Shown here: positions 52,705-62,011 of the stretch, one piece after another
How positions within the stretch are numbered: position 1 is the first letter of the stretch
How the letters are laid out: every line of letters starts with the position of its first letter
From: Chelatococcus asaccharovorans
Lineage (GTDB): Bacteria > Pseudomonadota > Alphaproteobacteria > Rhizobiales > Beijerinckiaceae
NCBI RefSeq assembly: GCF_003201475.1
Contig: NZ_QJJK01000009.1
Coordinates: forward strand, 62,001-126,000
DNA: 64,000 nt
Direction of reading: 5' to 3'
Program-made: the position numbers and the translations under genes
The notes under the pieces: generated by a model
What the model was told of the DNA's origin: nothing
Databases searched by the model: none
What the model saw: the letters and a program-made list of their open reading frames with translations, nothing else

Positions 52705-54921
52705 ATGCGCATGGTGATGGGACGCGACGATAAGCCGAACGAGGAAGCCGAGGCACAGCTTGTGCCGGGGGAGTTGAGGGCGGGCGCGAGCGTCGCGAGC
52801 GATGCGGGCGCTGATGAAGCGGATGATGTCGCGTCGAGCGTCGATTTCGACTTCGCCGAGAAGGCACCGGCGTCGCTGCGCGCCGGTGCCCTGATCATCC
52901 GCGATTTCTGGCAGACGGCTCCCAACAGTCCTGGCGTCTATCGGATGATCGACGCGGATGGGGATGTGCTCTATGTCGGCAAGGCGCGGCATATCAAGAA
53001 GCGCATCGCCTCCTATCTCAAGGGTATCGGCCACGGCGGCAACCGCACCGCGCGCATGATCGCCGAGACGGCGGCGATGGAATTCGTTGTCACCCAGACG
53101 GAAACCGAGGCGCTGCTGCTCGAGGCCAACCTGATCAAGCAGCTGCGCCCGCGCTACAACGTGCTGCTGCGTGACGACAAATCGTTTCCCTATATCCTTT
53201 TGACGGGCGACCATCCCGCGCCACAGCTCGTCAAGCATCGCGGCGCGCGCAACCGCAAGGGGGACTACTACGGCCCCTTCGCCAGCGCGGGCGCGGTGAC
53301 GCGCACGGTCAACGCGCTGCAGCGCGCCTTCCTGCTGCGCACCTGCACCGACAGCTACTACGAGAACCGCACCCGGCCCTGTCTGCTCTACCAGATCAAG
53401 CGCTGCTCGGCGCCCTGCACAGGCGAGATCGGCCTTGATGACTACGCGGGGTTGGTTGCGGAGGCGCGCGCCTTCCTGTCCGGGCGTTCGACCGCTGTGA
53501 AGAAGTCGCTGGCCGAGGAGATGCAGCATGCGTCGGAAGCGCTCGAATTCGAGCGCGCGGCGCGCTACCGCGACCGTCTCGCGGCGCTGTCAGCCATCCA
53601 GGCGACACAGGATGTCAACCCGCAGTCCGTGGAAGAGGCCGATGTCTTCGCCATAGACCTGCAGGCGGGACAGTTCTGCGTGCAGGTGTTCTTCTTCCGG
53701 AACTACCAGAACTGGGGCAATCGCGCCTATTTCCCGAAGGCTGACGCCAGGCTGGCCCCCGATGAAGTCCTGTCCTCCTTCATCGCCCAGTTCTACGACG
53801 ACAAGCCTTGTCCGCGGCTTGTGCTGCTGTCCCACGATCTGCCCGAGCAGGACCTCCTGGCTGATGCCCTTTCCACCCAGCGCGGCGGCCGCGTGGAGGT
53901 TGCGACGCCGCGCCGTGGCGAGAAGCGGGATCTCGTGGACCATGCCCTCAAGAACGCACGGGAGGCGCTCGCCCGGCGGCTCGCCGACAGCGCCTCACAG
54001 GAGAAGCTTCTGGCCGGTCTCGCGGCGGCTTTCGGCCTTGCCGCGCCGCCGCGTCGCATCGAGGTCTACGACAACTCGCATATAATGGGCACCAATGCGG
54101 TTGGCGCGATGATCGTCGCCGGCCGCCAGGGGTTCATGAAGACGCATTATCGCACCTTCAATATCCGTTCGGAGGATCTGACGCCGGGGGATGATTTCGG
54201 GATGATGCGTGAAGTCTTGAGCCGGCGTTTTGCCCGCCTCCTCAAGGAGACGCCGCGGGACGGGGCTGGTCCCTCCGCAGCGATCGTGATCACGCCGGAT
54301 GATCGGGTGCTCCCTCTCCCCGGCGGGGAGAGGGATGGGGTGAGGGGTGACACACTCTTCAACCACGGCGCCCGTCCTCCTCATGTGGGCGAGCCGGAAG
54401 GCATGCCTGAGGGGGAGGTGGATGGCGCGTTTGAGGATGACGTGACGGACGACGACAGCTTTCCCGCCTGGCCGGACCTCGTCCTGATTGACGGCGGGCG
54501 GGGCCAGCTGGAGGCCGCCCGCGTGGCGCTCGCCGATATTGGTGTCACCGATGTGCCGCTCGTCGGCGTCGCCAAAGGCGCCGATCGTGACGCGGGTCGG
54601 GAGACCTTCGTCATGGCGGGGCGGACGCCGTTCAAGCTTGCTCCGCGCGATCCGGCGCTCTATTTCATCCAGCGTCTTCGCGACGAGGCGCACCGCTTTG
54701 CGATCGGCACCCATCGGGCGAAACGCAAGCGCGCCTTCACCAAGAATCCGCTGGACGAGATCACGGGTATCGGGCCCTCACGCAAGCGCTCGCTCCTCCT
54801 GCATTTCGGCACGGCCAAGGCGGTGTCGCGCGCCTCGCTGGAGGATTTGCAGCGGGCGCCAGGCATCAATGCGGCGACCGCACGCATCGTTTACGAATTC
54901 TTTCATGAGAATCAGGGCTGA
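52705..54921 (+). CDS. uvrC: UvrC, excinuclease subunit C, with an in-frame repeat
   Basis: A 738-residue nucleotide-excision repair nuclease. Order: N-terminal extension (~75 residues), GIY-YIG nuclease ([25 protein letters not shown]), Cys cluster [21 protein letters not shown] coiled region near 270-300, RNase H-like domain ([35 protein letters not shown]) and tandem helix-hairpin-helix ([17 protein letters not shown]). Residues about 537-549 ([13 protein letters not shown]) are a translated palindromic repeat placed in the variable loop between the two halves of the RNase H domain. ATG 52717 is an alternative start. Confidence 0.95.
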   Translation: MRMVMGRDDKPNEEAEAQLVPGELRAGASVASDAGADEADDVASSVDFDFAEKAPASLRAGALIIRDFWQTAPNSPGVYRMIDADGDVLYVGKARHIKKRIASYLKGIGHGGNRTARMIAETAAMEFVVTQTETEALLLEANLIKQLRPRYNVLLRDDKSFPYILLTGDHPAPQLVKHRGARNRKGDYYGPFASAGAVTRTVNALQRAFLLRTCTDSYYENRTRPCLLYQIKRCSAPCTGEIGLDDYAGLVAEARAFLSGRSTAVKKSLAEEMQHASEALEFERAARYRDRLAALSAIQATQDVNPQSVEEADVFAIDLQAGQFCVQVFFFRNYQNWGNRAYFPKADARLAPDEVLSSFIAQFYDDKPCPRLVLLSHDLPEQDLLADALSTQRGGRVEVATPRRGEKRDLVDHALKNAREALARRLADSASQEKLLAGLAAAFGLAAPPRRIEVYDNSHIMGTNAVGAMIVAGRQGFMKTHYRTFNIRSEDLTPGDDFGMMREVLSRRFARLLKETPRDGAGPSAAIVITPDDRVLPLPGGERDGVRGDTLFNHGARPPHVGEPEGMPEGEVDGAFEDDVTDDDSFPAWPDLVLIDGGRGQLEAARVALADIGVTDVPLVGVAKGADRDAGRETFVMAGRTPFKLAPRDPALYFIQRLRDEAHRFAIGTHRAKRKRAFTKNPLDEITGIGPSRKRSLLLHFGTAKAVSRASLEDLQRAPGINAATARIVYEFFHENQG
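54312..54347 (+). repeat. Palindromic repeat inside uvrC
   Basis: CCCTCTCCCC (54312-54321), loop GGC and the exact complement (54325-54334), followed by ATGGGGTGAGGGG. It matches the central part of the 47-base palindrome in cobG and is read in the same frame. Confidence 0.85.
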
Positions 54922-54926
54922 ATGGC

Positions 54927-55589
54927 ATGGTCGATGGAATCTCTCCCAAACCGTTGACCCCCGCAGATACTCATGGTTCCTCCGGGAGCGGTGATTTACC
55001 CGGCCTTGCCATGCGACGCGCCCGCACATTCAGTCTGCCCAACATCCTGACCTATGGCCGGATACTCGCTGTGCCGGCACTGGTGGTCTGCCTGTTCTGG
55101 CCGCATGACATGGTTCTGCGCTGGGGCGCGTTCGTCATCTTCGTGGCGGCGGCGATCACCGACTATTTCGACGGCTATCTCGCCCGCGCCTGGTCGCAGC
55201 AATCAGCCATCGGACGGATGCTCGATCCCATCGCCGACAAGCTCCTGGTGGCGGCGATCCTCCTCATGCTGGTGGCCGACGGCACCATCCGCAGCTGGTC
55301 TCTGTGGGCGGCGATCATCATTCTCTGCCGCGAGATCCTCGTCTCCGGCCTGCGGGAGTTCCTGGCAGAGCTCCAGGTCAGCGTGCCGGTGACCAAGGTC
55401 GCCAAATGGAAGACGACGCTGCAATTGCTGGCTGTCGGCTTCCTGATTGCGGGTCCTGCCGGCGACCGGGTGTTGCCTGGCACGACGCAGATCGGCCTCG
55501 TGCTCCTGTGGATCGCCGCTGTGCTGACGCTCTACACGGGCTTCGACTACTTCCGCGCTGGCCTGCGGCATCTCATCGACCAAGAGTAG
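54927..55589 (+). CDS. pgsA: PgsA, CDP-diacylglycerol-glycerol-3-phosphate phosphatidyltransferase
   Basis: A 220-residue membrane enzyme making phosphatidylglycerol phosphate. The CDP-alcohol phosphotransferase motif is seen as DGYLARAW...GRMLDPIADK near residues 77-98, among about four to five helices. It starts 5 bases after uvrC; that neighbour pair is common. ATG 55011, just before the first conserved helix (RTFSLPNILTYGRI), is an alternative start. Confidence 0.94.
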   Translation: MVDGISPKPLTPADTHGSSGSGDLPGLAMRRARTFSLPNILTYGRILAVPALVVCLFWPHDMVLRWGAFVIFVAAAITDYFDGYLARAWSQQSAIGRMLDPIADKLLVAAILLMLVADGTIRSWSLWAAIIILCREILVSGLREFLAELQVSVPVTKVAKWKTTLQLLAVGFLIAGPAGDRVLPGTTQIGLVLLWIAAVLTLYTGFDYFRAGLRHLIDQE

Positions 55590-55702
55590 GGATTGGACCA
55601 GGAGTAGGCGCTCGCAGCCCTGGTTGCCCAGGGGCAGCATCCGCCACTACATAAGGGAATGGATGTAGGGCGCGAGGACGAGCGCTGCGAGGAACGGGGC
55701 GT

Positions 55703-55963
55703 ATGGCCGAGGTGAAGCTGATTTATTTCGCATGGCTGCGCGAGCGTATCGGGCATGGCGAGGAAACGGCCGTGCTGCCGCCCGGCATCACGACGGTTGC
55801 GGAGCTGGTTTCATGGCTGCGCGGGCGCGGGGAGGGCTACGCGCGCGCCTTCGCCCAGCCCGACATCGTGCGCGCCGCCATCGACCGTCGCCACAGCCGC
55901 CCGGACACACCGCTCGCCGGCGCGCGCGAGATCGCCTTCTTCCCGCCGATGACCGGGGGTTGA
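55703..55963 (+). CDS. moaD: MoaD, molybdopterin synthase small subunit
   Basis: An 86-residue ubiquitin-like protein ending in the required Gly-Gly (FFPPMTGG), which is thiocarboxylated to donate sulfur to the molybdopterin precursor. The opening VKLIYFAWLRERIG is typical. moaE follows after 2 bases and is the partner of the synthase. Confidence 0.95.
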   Translation: MAEVKLIYFAWLRERIGHGEETAVLPPGITTVAELVSWLRGRGEGYARAFAQPDIVRAAIDRRHSRPDTPLAGAREIAFFPPMTGG

Positions 55964-55965
55964 TC

Positions 55966-56460
55966 GTGACCGCCGCTCATCCCTCGAAAATTGTGCGCGT
56001 CCAAGAGGAGCCGTTCGATTCCGCGGCCCTCGCAGCCGAGTTGTCGGCGGGACGCACGGATATTGGCGCCATGGTCACCTTCACGGGCCTTTGCCGTGAC
56101 GAGAATGGCGCGCTTGCGGTGCTGGAGCTCGAGCATTATCCCGGCATGGCCGAGGAGGAAATCGGCCGGCTGGCAACTGAGGCCGTGAGCCGCTGGTCCC
56201 TCATCGGCGTCGCTGTCGTGCATCGTTTCGGTCCGATCCGTCCCGGCGAGATGATCGTCGCCGTCGTGACCGCTTCGGTCCATCGCCAGGCCGCATTCGA
56301 GGCGGCGTCCTTCCTGATGGACTATCTCAAGACATCGGCCCCCTTCTGGAAGAAAGAGCATCGGGCCGATGGCGGTGATGCCTGGGTCGAGGCACGCGCG
56401 ACCGACGAGAAGGCCATGGATCGCTGGCGCGCATCCGGACAGGTATTGCCGCATAAATAA
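55966..56460 (+). CDS. moaE: MoaE, molybdopterin synthase large subunit
   Basis: A 164-residue catalytic subunit that converts precursor Z (cyclic pyranopterin) to molybdopterin with sulfur from MoaD. Motifs: GAMVTFTGLCRDENG, VVHRFGPIRPGEMIVAVVTAS, and the active-site KTSAPFWKKEHRADG. GTG 55966 starts just before VRVQEEPFD; the frame is open upstream in the moaD region. No other molybdopterin gene is near. Confidence 0.95.
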   Translation: MTAAHPSKIVRVQEEPFDSAALAAELSAGRTDIGAMVTFTGLCRDENGALAVLELEHYPGMAEEEIGRLATEAVSRWSLIGVAVVHRFGPIRPGEMIVAVVTASVHRQAAFEAASFLMDYLKTSAPFWKKEHRADGGDAWVEARATDEKAMDRWRASGQVLPHK

Positions 56461-56543
56461 TCAAAGTGCGTTGTCGCACCCATCAGAACAACTCATGATT
56501 GCCCAATATGGCGGCATCTGCCGATGTCGCGTACAAGGGCTTC

Positions 56544-57983
56544 ATGAACACGTCTTTGCCGAGCAGGACCGCCATGTGGAGCGCATGGCGCGCTGAAGCG
56601 CGCGCCATGGTCGCTCTTGGCTGGCCGTTGATCCTCACCAATGTCGCCCAGACCGCCATGACCACGACCGACGTGATCATGATGGGCCGCATCGGGCCAC
56701 CGGCGCTCGCCGCGGGGGCGCTTGCCGCCAATCTCTATTTCGCGGTGCTGATTTTCTGCATCGGCCTGGTGACGGCCACGGCACCGATGGTGGCGAGCGA
56801 GCTCGGTCGCCATCGTCATTCCGTTCGGGACGTTCGGCGAACCGTGCGGCAGGGATTCTGGTCCGCTGCCATTATCTCGGTACCGGGATGGGCAATCCTG
56901 TGGAATGGTGAGGTGATCCTGCTGGCCTTCGGCCAGGAGAAGGATCTTGCAGCCGCGGCGGGCAGCTATCTCCGGACCCTGCAGTGGAGCCTCCTGCCGT
57001 TCCTGCTCTATCTCGTGCTGCGCTCCTTCGTTGCGGCGCTCGAGCGGCCGATGTGGCCGCTCGCCATCGGCATGGTCGCCATCGTCTTCAATGCGTTGGC
57101 CAACTGGTGCCTGATGTTCGGCCATCTCGGCTTTCCCGCCCTCGGACTGCCGGGCTCGGGGATTGCCACAACGTTGTCGAGCTCGCTGCTCTTCGTCGGA
57201 CTTGCCGGCGTTGTCCTGATCGAGCGCCGGTTCCGCCGCTACCACCTGTTCGGCCATTGGTGGCGGCCGGACTGGCCGCGCCTCGTCGCGTTCTGGCGGC
57301 TCGGGCTGCCCATCGCCGCGACGATCACGCTCGAGGTGACCATCTTCAACGCGGCCGCCTTCCTGATGGGCCTGCTGAGCTCGGCGGAACTGGCCGCCCA
57401 CGCCATCGCCATCCAGATCGCGTCGCTTGCTTTCATGGTGCCGCTCGGGGTGGGGCAGGCGGCGACGGTCCGTGTGGGGCGCGGTTACGGCGCGCGCGAC
57501 CCGGAGGCGATCCGGCGCGCGGGCTGGATGGCCTTCATCATCTGCATGGGTTTCATGACCGTGACGGCGTCGGCGATGGTCCTGCTGCCGGACCTGTTAA
57601 TCAGCGTCTTCCTCGATACGGAAGATCCGGCCAATGCCCAGGTGATCGGCTTCGCCATCCTGTTCCTGGCCTTCGCGGCCCTGTTCCAGGCGGCGGATGG
57701 CGGACAGGCGGTGCTGATCGGCATGCTCCGCGGCCTGCATGACACGCGCGTACCCATGCTGATTGCGGCAACGGGCTACTGGATCATCGGCCTGCCGCTC
57801 GGCGCCGTTCTCGCCTTTCCGCTCGGCTGGCGCGGCGCGGGAATCTGGACGGGGCTCGCGACCGGGCTCGGCGTCGTCGCCCTGCTCCTGATGTGGCGCT
57901 GGCTGCGCCGCGAGCGCAACGGGCTCGTGCCGACGAGAAGCAAGGCGCAAGCGCCGCTGGACCTTGCCGCCGCGCATCCGTGA
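56544..57983 (+). CDS. MATE family efflux transporter
   Basis: A 479-residue NorM-like exporter with about twelve hydrophobic segments in two halves; the first half begins [24 protein letters not shown] and the second [24 protein letters not shown]. It exports cationic drugs or metabolites against Na+ or H+. ATG 56544 follows AAGGG closely; ATG 56508 and TTG 56499 are alternatives. Confidence 0.93.
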   Translation: MNTSLPSRTAMWSAWRAEARAMVALGWPLILTNVAQTAMTTTDVIMMGRIGPPALAAGALAANLYFAVLIFCIGLVTATAPMVASELGRHRHSVRDVRRTVRQGFWSAAIISVPGWAILWNGEVILLAFGQEKDLAAAAGSYLRTLQWSLLPFLLYLVLRSFVAALERPMWPLAIGMVAIVFNALANWCLMFGHLGFPALGLPGSGIATTLSSSLLFVGLAGVVLIERRFRRYHLFGHWWRPDWPRLVAFWRLGLPIAATITLEVTIFNAAAFLMGLLSSAELAAHAIAIQIASLAFMVPLGVGQAATVRVGRGYGARDPEAIRRAGWMAFIICMGFMTVTASAMVLLPDLLISVFLDTEDPANAQVIGFAILFLAFAALFQAADGGQAVLIGMLRGLHDTRVPMLIAATGYWIIGLPLGAVLAFPLGWRGAGIWTGLATGLGVVALLLMWRWLRRERNGLVPTRSKAQAPLDLAAAHP

Positions 57984-58037
57984 GACATGGCGCGGGGCTT
58001 GGCCTTTGCTGTCCGGCTTTGTCCTGGACGCCGCGTT

Positions 58038-58063
58038 GATCCCTCCCCTGAAGGGGAGGGATC
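58038..58063. repeat. Short GATCCCTCCCCT palindrome
   Basis: A perfect 12-base stem with a 2-base loop, the same unit as at 15461-15487 and with the same GCGTTGATCCC lead-in. It lies between the MATE gene and ilvE. Confidence 0.8.
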
Positions 58064-58140
58064 AGTGCTGGCGGTTCTCCGGCGGTTTGCCACAGGATAA
58101 CCAGCGCGGACCAACCCGACGCCTGTCTGATCGCAAACAG

Positions 58141-58170
58141 AAGGGGCCGGCCCTTGCGGGCCGGCCCCTT
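58141..58170 (-). terminator. Strong hairpin after ilvE
   Basis: A perfect 13-base stem (AAGGGGCCGGCCC and complement) with a 4-base loop, 28 bases past the ilvE stop. On the ilvE strand it is followed by CTGTTTG. It probably ends ilvE transcription and may also stop reads from the MATE gene. Confidence 0.6.
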
Positions 58171-58198
58171 CGTCCGCTGGTATAGACAACCGCCGTTG

Positions 58199-59089
58199 TC
58201 AGGCGGCAGCCTTGGCCTTGGGCTGCACCTCGCGGGTGTAGTCCTCGGCAAGCGCCTGCGTGATGGCGGCTGGCGTGAAGGTGTATTCGCCGATCTCGCC
58301 GACGGGCGTCACTTCCGCGGCGGTGCCGCAGATGAAGCATTCGCTGAAGGTGGCGAGTTCTTCCGGCAGAATGGTCCGCTCGTTGATGGCGATGCCGCGG
58401 CGCTTGGCGAGCGCGATCACCGTGCGGCGGGTGATGCCATCGAGGAAGCAATCGGGCGTCGGCGTGTGCAGGGCGCCATCCTTCACGAAGAAGATATTGG
58501 CGCCGGTGCATTCCGCCACATGGCCGCGCCAGTCCAGCATGAGCGCATCGGCATAGCCCTTGCGCTCGGCCTTGTGCTTGGAGATGGTGCAGATCATGTA
58601 CAGGCCCGAGGCTTTCGCCTTGCAGGGGATCGTCGCCGGATCGGGGCGCCGGAACTCGGCCATGTCGAGGCGGATGCCCTTCCGGCGGGCTTCCGGATCG
58701 AAATAGCTCGGCCATTCCCAGCTTGCGATGGCGAGGTGGATCTTGTTGTGCTGGGCGGAAACGCCCATCATTTCCGATCCACGCCAGGCGACCGGACGGA
58801 CATAGGCATCAGCCTTGCCGTTGGTCCTGACGACGAGTGCCTTGGCGGCGTCGATCTCTTCCGCGGTGAAGGGAATCTCGAAGTCGAGGAGTTTGGCGGA
58901 CTGGAGCAGGCGCTCGGAATGCTCCCTCGTCTTGAAAATCTCGCCGCCGTAGGCCCGCTCACCCTCGAATACGCAGGACGCATAGTGCAGGCCATGCGAC
59001 AGCACATGCAGGGTGGCGTCCTTCCAGGGAATCAAGGCGCCATCGAACCAGATGGAACCTTCTCGCTGATCGAAGGGGGTGGCAGACAT
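58199..59089 (-). CDS. ilvE: IlvE, branched-chain amino acid aminotransferase
   Basis: A 296-residue fold-type IV PLP enzyme for the last step of Val, Leu and Ile synthesis. Seen are GSIWFDGALIPWKDATLHVLSHGLHYAS, CVFEGERAY, the region with the PLP Lys (KAKASGLYMI), ECTGANIFFVKDG and FLDGITRRTVIALA. ATG 59089 follows AAGGAG. Divergent from the marR regulator, with which it shares a 172-base promoter gap. Confidence 0.95.
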   Translation of the reverse strand: MSATPFDQREGSIWFDGALIPWKDATLHVLSHGLHYASCVFEGERAYGGEIFKTREHSERLLQSAKLLDFEIPFTAEEIDAAKALVVRTNGKADAYVRPVAWRGSEMMGVSAQHNKIHLAIASWEWPSYFDPEARRKGIRLDMAEFRRPDPATIPCKAKASGLYMICTISKHKAERKGYADALMLDWRGHVAECTGANIFFVKDGALHTPTPDCFLDGITRRTVIALAKRRGIAINERTILPEELATFSECFICGTAAEVTPVGEIGEYTFTPAAITQALAEDYTREVQPKAKAAA

Positions 59090-59198
59090 CTCAAAAATCT
59101 CCTTGGCAAATCCCCGCGAACTTACGATGTGCTTATGATTGCGATTTAAACATAGCGTGCATCGACCCGTTGGGGTTCTTTCATTTCGCGGATGATGC

Positions 59199-59228
59199 TT
59201 GACGAGTAACAATCTGCCTGAGATATGT
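59199..59228 (+). promoter_or_regulatory. Candidate promoter of marR
   Basis: TTGACG at 59199-59204 and ATATGT at 59223-59228 with an 18-base spacer. The -35 is good, the -10 poor. It overlaps the palindrome at 59224-59244. Confidence 0.4.
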
Positions 59229-59244
59229 CAATAAGGCTGACATA
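59224..59244 (+). promoter_or_regulatory. Candidate MarR operator
   Basis: A perfect inverted repeat TATGTCA-N7-TGACATA, 18 bases before the marR start and overlapping the likely -10. The size fits a MarR dimer site, so autoregulation is likely (inference). Confidence 0.6.
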
Positions 59245-59261
59245 AAAATAGGAGTATCGGG

Positions 59262-59885
59262 TTGGCGCAACTGCGTACGCGAACCGCGGCCCGACGATCT
59301 GCCGCGGTGGACGTGTCCCCTATCGAAGAGGAAGCCCCGGCACCATCTGACGTCAAGGCGCCGCGGGCTTCCGCGCCCATGAACGCCGATGCGCCGGCTG
59401 GCGATGATCGTGATCGTGCGTCTCCGGATTACGAGATCATCGAGCTCTTCTTCTTCGCCTATCGCGACTTTGTGAGCGATCCCGATCGCATGCTCAACTC
59501 CTATGGGTTCGGGCGCGCGCACCATCGCATCCTGCATTTCGTGGGGCGCCAGTCGGGCCTCACCATCGCCGAGCTGCTCGACATTCTGCGGATCACCAAG
59601 CAGAGCCTCAACCGGGTTCTCAAGGAGCTGATTCGCGACGGCTTCGTCGAGCAGCGCGCCGGCGTGACGGACCGGCGCCAGCGTCTGCTGTATCTGACCG
59701 AAAAGGGGGAGGCCTTGTCGTTGGCGATGTCCGCCGTGCAGCAGGAACGCATTGCCCGTGCGCTTTCAAAATGCGACGCTGGCGCGCGTGAGGCGGTGCT
59801 CGATTTCCTGTTCGCGATGATCGACCCGGATGACAGCGCCCATGTCGCGCGTTTGGTGTGGAAGGAAGCAGGGCGGCGGTCGTGA
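59262..59885 (+). CDS. MarR family transcriptional regulator
   Basis: A 207-residue regulator with a long disordered N terminus (about 60 residues) and a winged helix: LTIAELLDILRITKQSLNRVLKELIRDGFVEQRAGVTDRRQRLLYLT, the recognition helix and wing of MarR proteins. The TTG at 59262 is well placed after AGGAG (7 bases). It overlaps the next gene (GTGA) and so forms an operon with a two-component pair, an unusual partner for MarR proteins in general. Confidence 0.92.
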   Translation: MAQLRTRTAARRSAAVDVSPIEEEAPAPSDVKAPRASAPMNADAPAGDDRDRASPDYEIIELFFFAYRDFVSDPDRMLNSYGFGRAHHRILHFVGRQSGLTIAELLDILRITKQSLNRVLKELIRDGFVEQRAGVTDRRQRLLYLTEKGEALSLAMSAVQQERIARALSKCDAGAREAVLDFLFAMIDPDDSAHVARLVWKEAGRRS

Positions 59886-60607
59886 CCCGCATGGATGTCG
59901 CACAGGTGGAACTGGCTGATGATGCGCCGCATCTGCTCGTCGTCGACGACGACCGGCGTCTGCGGCAGCTTCTGACGCGCTTCCTGAACCAGAACGGTTA
60001 TCGGGTGACGGCGGCGGCGACGGCCGCAGAGGCCGAAGGCGTACTCGGTCATATGGTCTTCGACCTCCTGATCCTCGATGTCATGATGCCGGGTGAGAAC
60101 GGGTTCGACTTTGCGCGACGGCTGCGGCATGGCTCCGATGTTCCCATCATCATGCTGACGGCACGGACCGAGTCGGCGGACCGGGTCGAGGGGCTCGAGA
60201 CCGGGGCGGATGACTATCTGTCGAAGCCGTTCGAGCCGCGGGAATTGCTGCTCAGGATCGGCAATGTGTTGCGGCGGCTCTCCAACGAGGGTGCCGAATC
60301 GGGCCCGCAGCGTGAGGCCGTACGCTTCGGCGAATTCCTGTTTCGGCTCGATCGGGGTGAACTGCGCCGCGACGGCGAGATCGTGCGGATCACTGACAGG
60401 GAGCGCGATATCCTGACCATTCTTGCAAACCGCGCGGGTGAGCATGTGCCGCGGGAGGAACTTGCCGGCCATGGCGGTGCGGCGAGCGAGCGCACGGTCG
60501 ATGTCCAGATGAACAGGCTTCGGCGGAAAGTGGAGCGCGACCCCGCCAATCCCGCCTACCTCCAGACCGTGCGCGGGATCGGCTACAGGTTGCTTGTCGA
60601 CGGATGA
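59882..60607 (+). CDS. OmpR-family response regulator
   Basis: A 241-residue regulator: receiver domain with acidic pocket DDDRR, phospho-acceptor Asp in LILDVMMPGENG and Lys in SKPFEP, then a winged-helix DNA-binding domain ending TVRGIGYRLLVDG. The GTG at 59882 overlaps the marR stop; ATG 59891 is an alternative. Its stop overlaps the ATG of the kinase gene. Confidence 0.94.
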   Translation: MTRMDVAQVELADDAPHLLVVDDDRRLRQLLTRFLNQNGYRVTAAATAAEAEGVLGHMVFDLLILDVMMPGENGFDFARRLRHGSDVPIIMLTARTESADRVEGLETGADDYLSKPFEPRELLLRIGNVLRRLSNEGAESGPQREAVRFGEFLFRLDRGELRRDGEIVRITDRERDILTILANRAGEHVPREELAGHGGAASERTVDVQMNRLRRKVERDPANPAYLQTVRGIGYRLLVDG

Positions 60608-61986
60608 CCAACTGGTTGAGCCACGGCGGGCTGGCCAAGGCGATCACGAGCCCCGGCGCCTTGTTCGATCGTTTCGCGCGGCGCGTCGGCAGTCTCCTGC
60701 CCAAGGGGCTCTATGCGCGCACGCTGATCATTATCATCGCGCCTTTCATCATCCTGCAGTCGGTCGTCGCCTATGTGTTCATGGAGCGGCACTGGCAATT
60801 GGTGACCCGGCGCCTGTCGTCGGCCGTGACCAGCGACATCGCCGCGATCATCGATGTTTATGAAAGCTATCCGCAGGACAATGATGCGGCGACGCTGAGC
60901 ACGATCGCCAGCGACCGGCTCGGCCTCGACATCGATTTCCTGCCCGGCACGGACTTGCCACCGCCCGGCCCCAAGCCGTTCTTCTCGATCCTCGACGGCG
61001 TGCTCTCCGATGAGATCCGCCGGCAGATCGGGCGGCCGTTCTGGATCGATACGGTCGGCCGCTCCAATCTCATCGAGATCCGCATCAAGCTCGACAAGGC
61101 GGTCATGCGGATCATCGCGCGCCGCAGTCTCGCCTACGCGTCCAACTCCCATATCTTTCTGATGTGGATGCTCGGCACCTCCATGGTGCTGCTCATGATC
61201 GCCATCCTGTTCCTGCGCAATCAGATCAAGCCGATCCTGCGCCTCGCCAATGCCGCGGAAAGCTTCGGCAAGGGCCGCGATGTCACCTTCATGCCGCGCG
61301 GTGCGCGCGAGATCCGCCGGGCGGGCCAGGCCTTCATCGAGATGCGCCGCCGGATCGAGCGCACGATGGAGCAGCGCACGACGATGCTCAACGGGGTCAG
61401 CCACGACCTGCGCACCATCCTCACCCGGTTCAAGCTGTCGCTGACCTTCATCGAAGACAGCGCCGAGCTGGAAGCGCTGCGCGCCGATGTGGACGAGATG
61501 GCCCGCATGCTGGAAGCCTATCTCGCCTTTGCCCGCGGCGACGCCGGGGAGCAGGCCGCGCCCACCGATATCGCGGAGATGCTCCAGTCCATTCGCAGCG
61601 ATTTCGAGCGCCAGGGCGAGGAGCTATCCGTCGAGGTGACCGGCCCGCTCGTCGTGACGGTGCGGCCGGATGCCTTCCGCAGGCTCCTCGTCAACCTGAT
61701 CACCAACGCGATCCGCCACAGCGTGGTTGTGGAGGTGCGCGCGGGGGTGGAGGGGCGCTGGCTCCTGCTCACGGTGGACGACGATGGGCCGGGTGTACCC
61801 GCCGACCAGCGCGAGGAGGTGTTCAAGCCCTTCGTGCGGCTGGATGAGGCGCGCAACATGGACGAGGGCGGGACCGGGCTGGGCCTTGCCATCGTGCGGG
61901 ATATCGCCCGCTCGCATGGCGGCGACGTGACGCTGGCCGACAGTCCGCTCGGCGGCCTCCGCGCCCTGGTGCGGATCCCGGTATAG
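60604..61986 (+). CDS. EnvZ-like sensor histidine kinase
   Basis: A 460-residue inner-membrane kinase. Two helices (about 42-62 and 183-203) enclose a periplasmic sensor of about 120 residues; then HAMP, H-box GVSHDLRTILTRFKL, N-box NLITNAIRH, and G-boxes DDDGPGVP and GGTGLGLAIV. It should phosphorylate the regulator encoded just upstream. The signal is unknown. Confidence 0.95.
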   Translation: MTNWLSHGGLAKAITSPGALFDRFARRVGSLLPKGLYARTLIIIIAPFIILQSVVAYVFMERHWQLVTRRLSSAVTSDIAAIIDVYESYPQDNDAATLSTIASDRLGLDIDFLPGTDLPPPGPKPFFSILDGVLSDEIRRQIGRPFWIDTVGRSNLIEIRIKLDKAVMRIIARRSLAYASNSHIFLMWMLGTSMVLLMIAILFLRNQIKPILRLANAAESFGKGRDVTFMPRGAREIRRAGQAFIEMRRRIERTMEQRTTMLNGVSHDLRTILTRFKLSLTFIEDSAELEALRADVDEMARMLEAYLAFARGDAGEQAAPTDIAEMLQSIRSDFERQGEELSVEVTGPLVVTVRPDAFRRLLVNLITNAIRHSVVVEVRAGVEGRWLLLTVDDDGPGVPADQREEVFKPFVRLDEARNMDEGGTGLGLAIVRDIARSHGGDVTLADSPLGGLRALVRIPV

Positions 61987-62011
61987 CTCAGCCCGGCGCG
62001 TCGCTGCCCAA

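Noticed and set aside
58141-58170. Repeat-family member rather than a terminator
   Set aside because: The arms do not match the CTAG, GATCCC or GTCATCC families and it sits just past the ilvE stop, so a terminator role is more likely.
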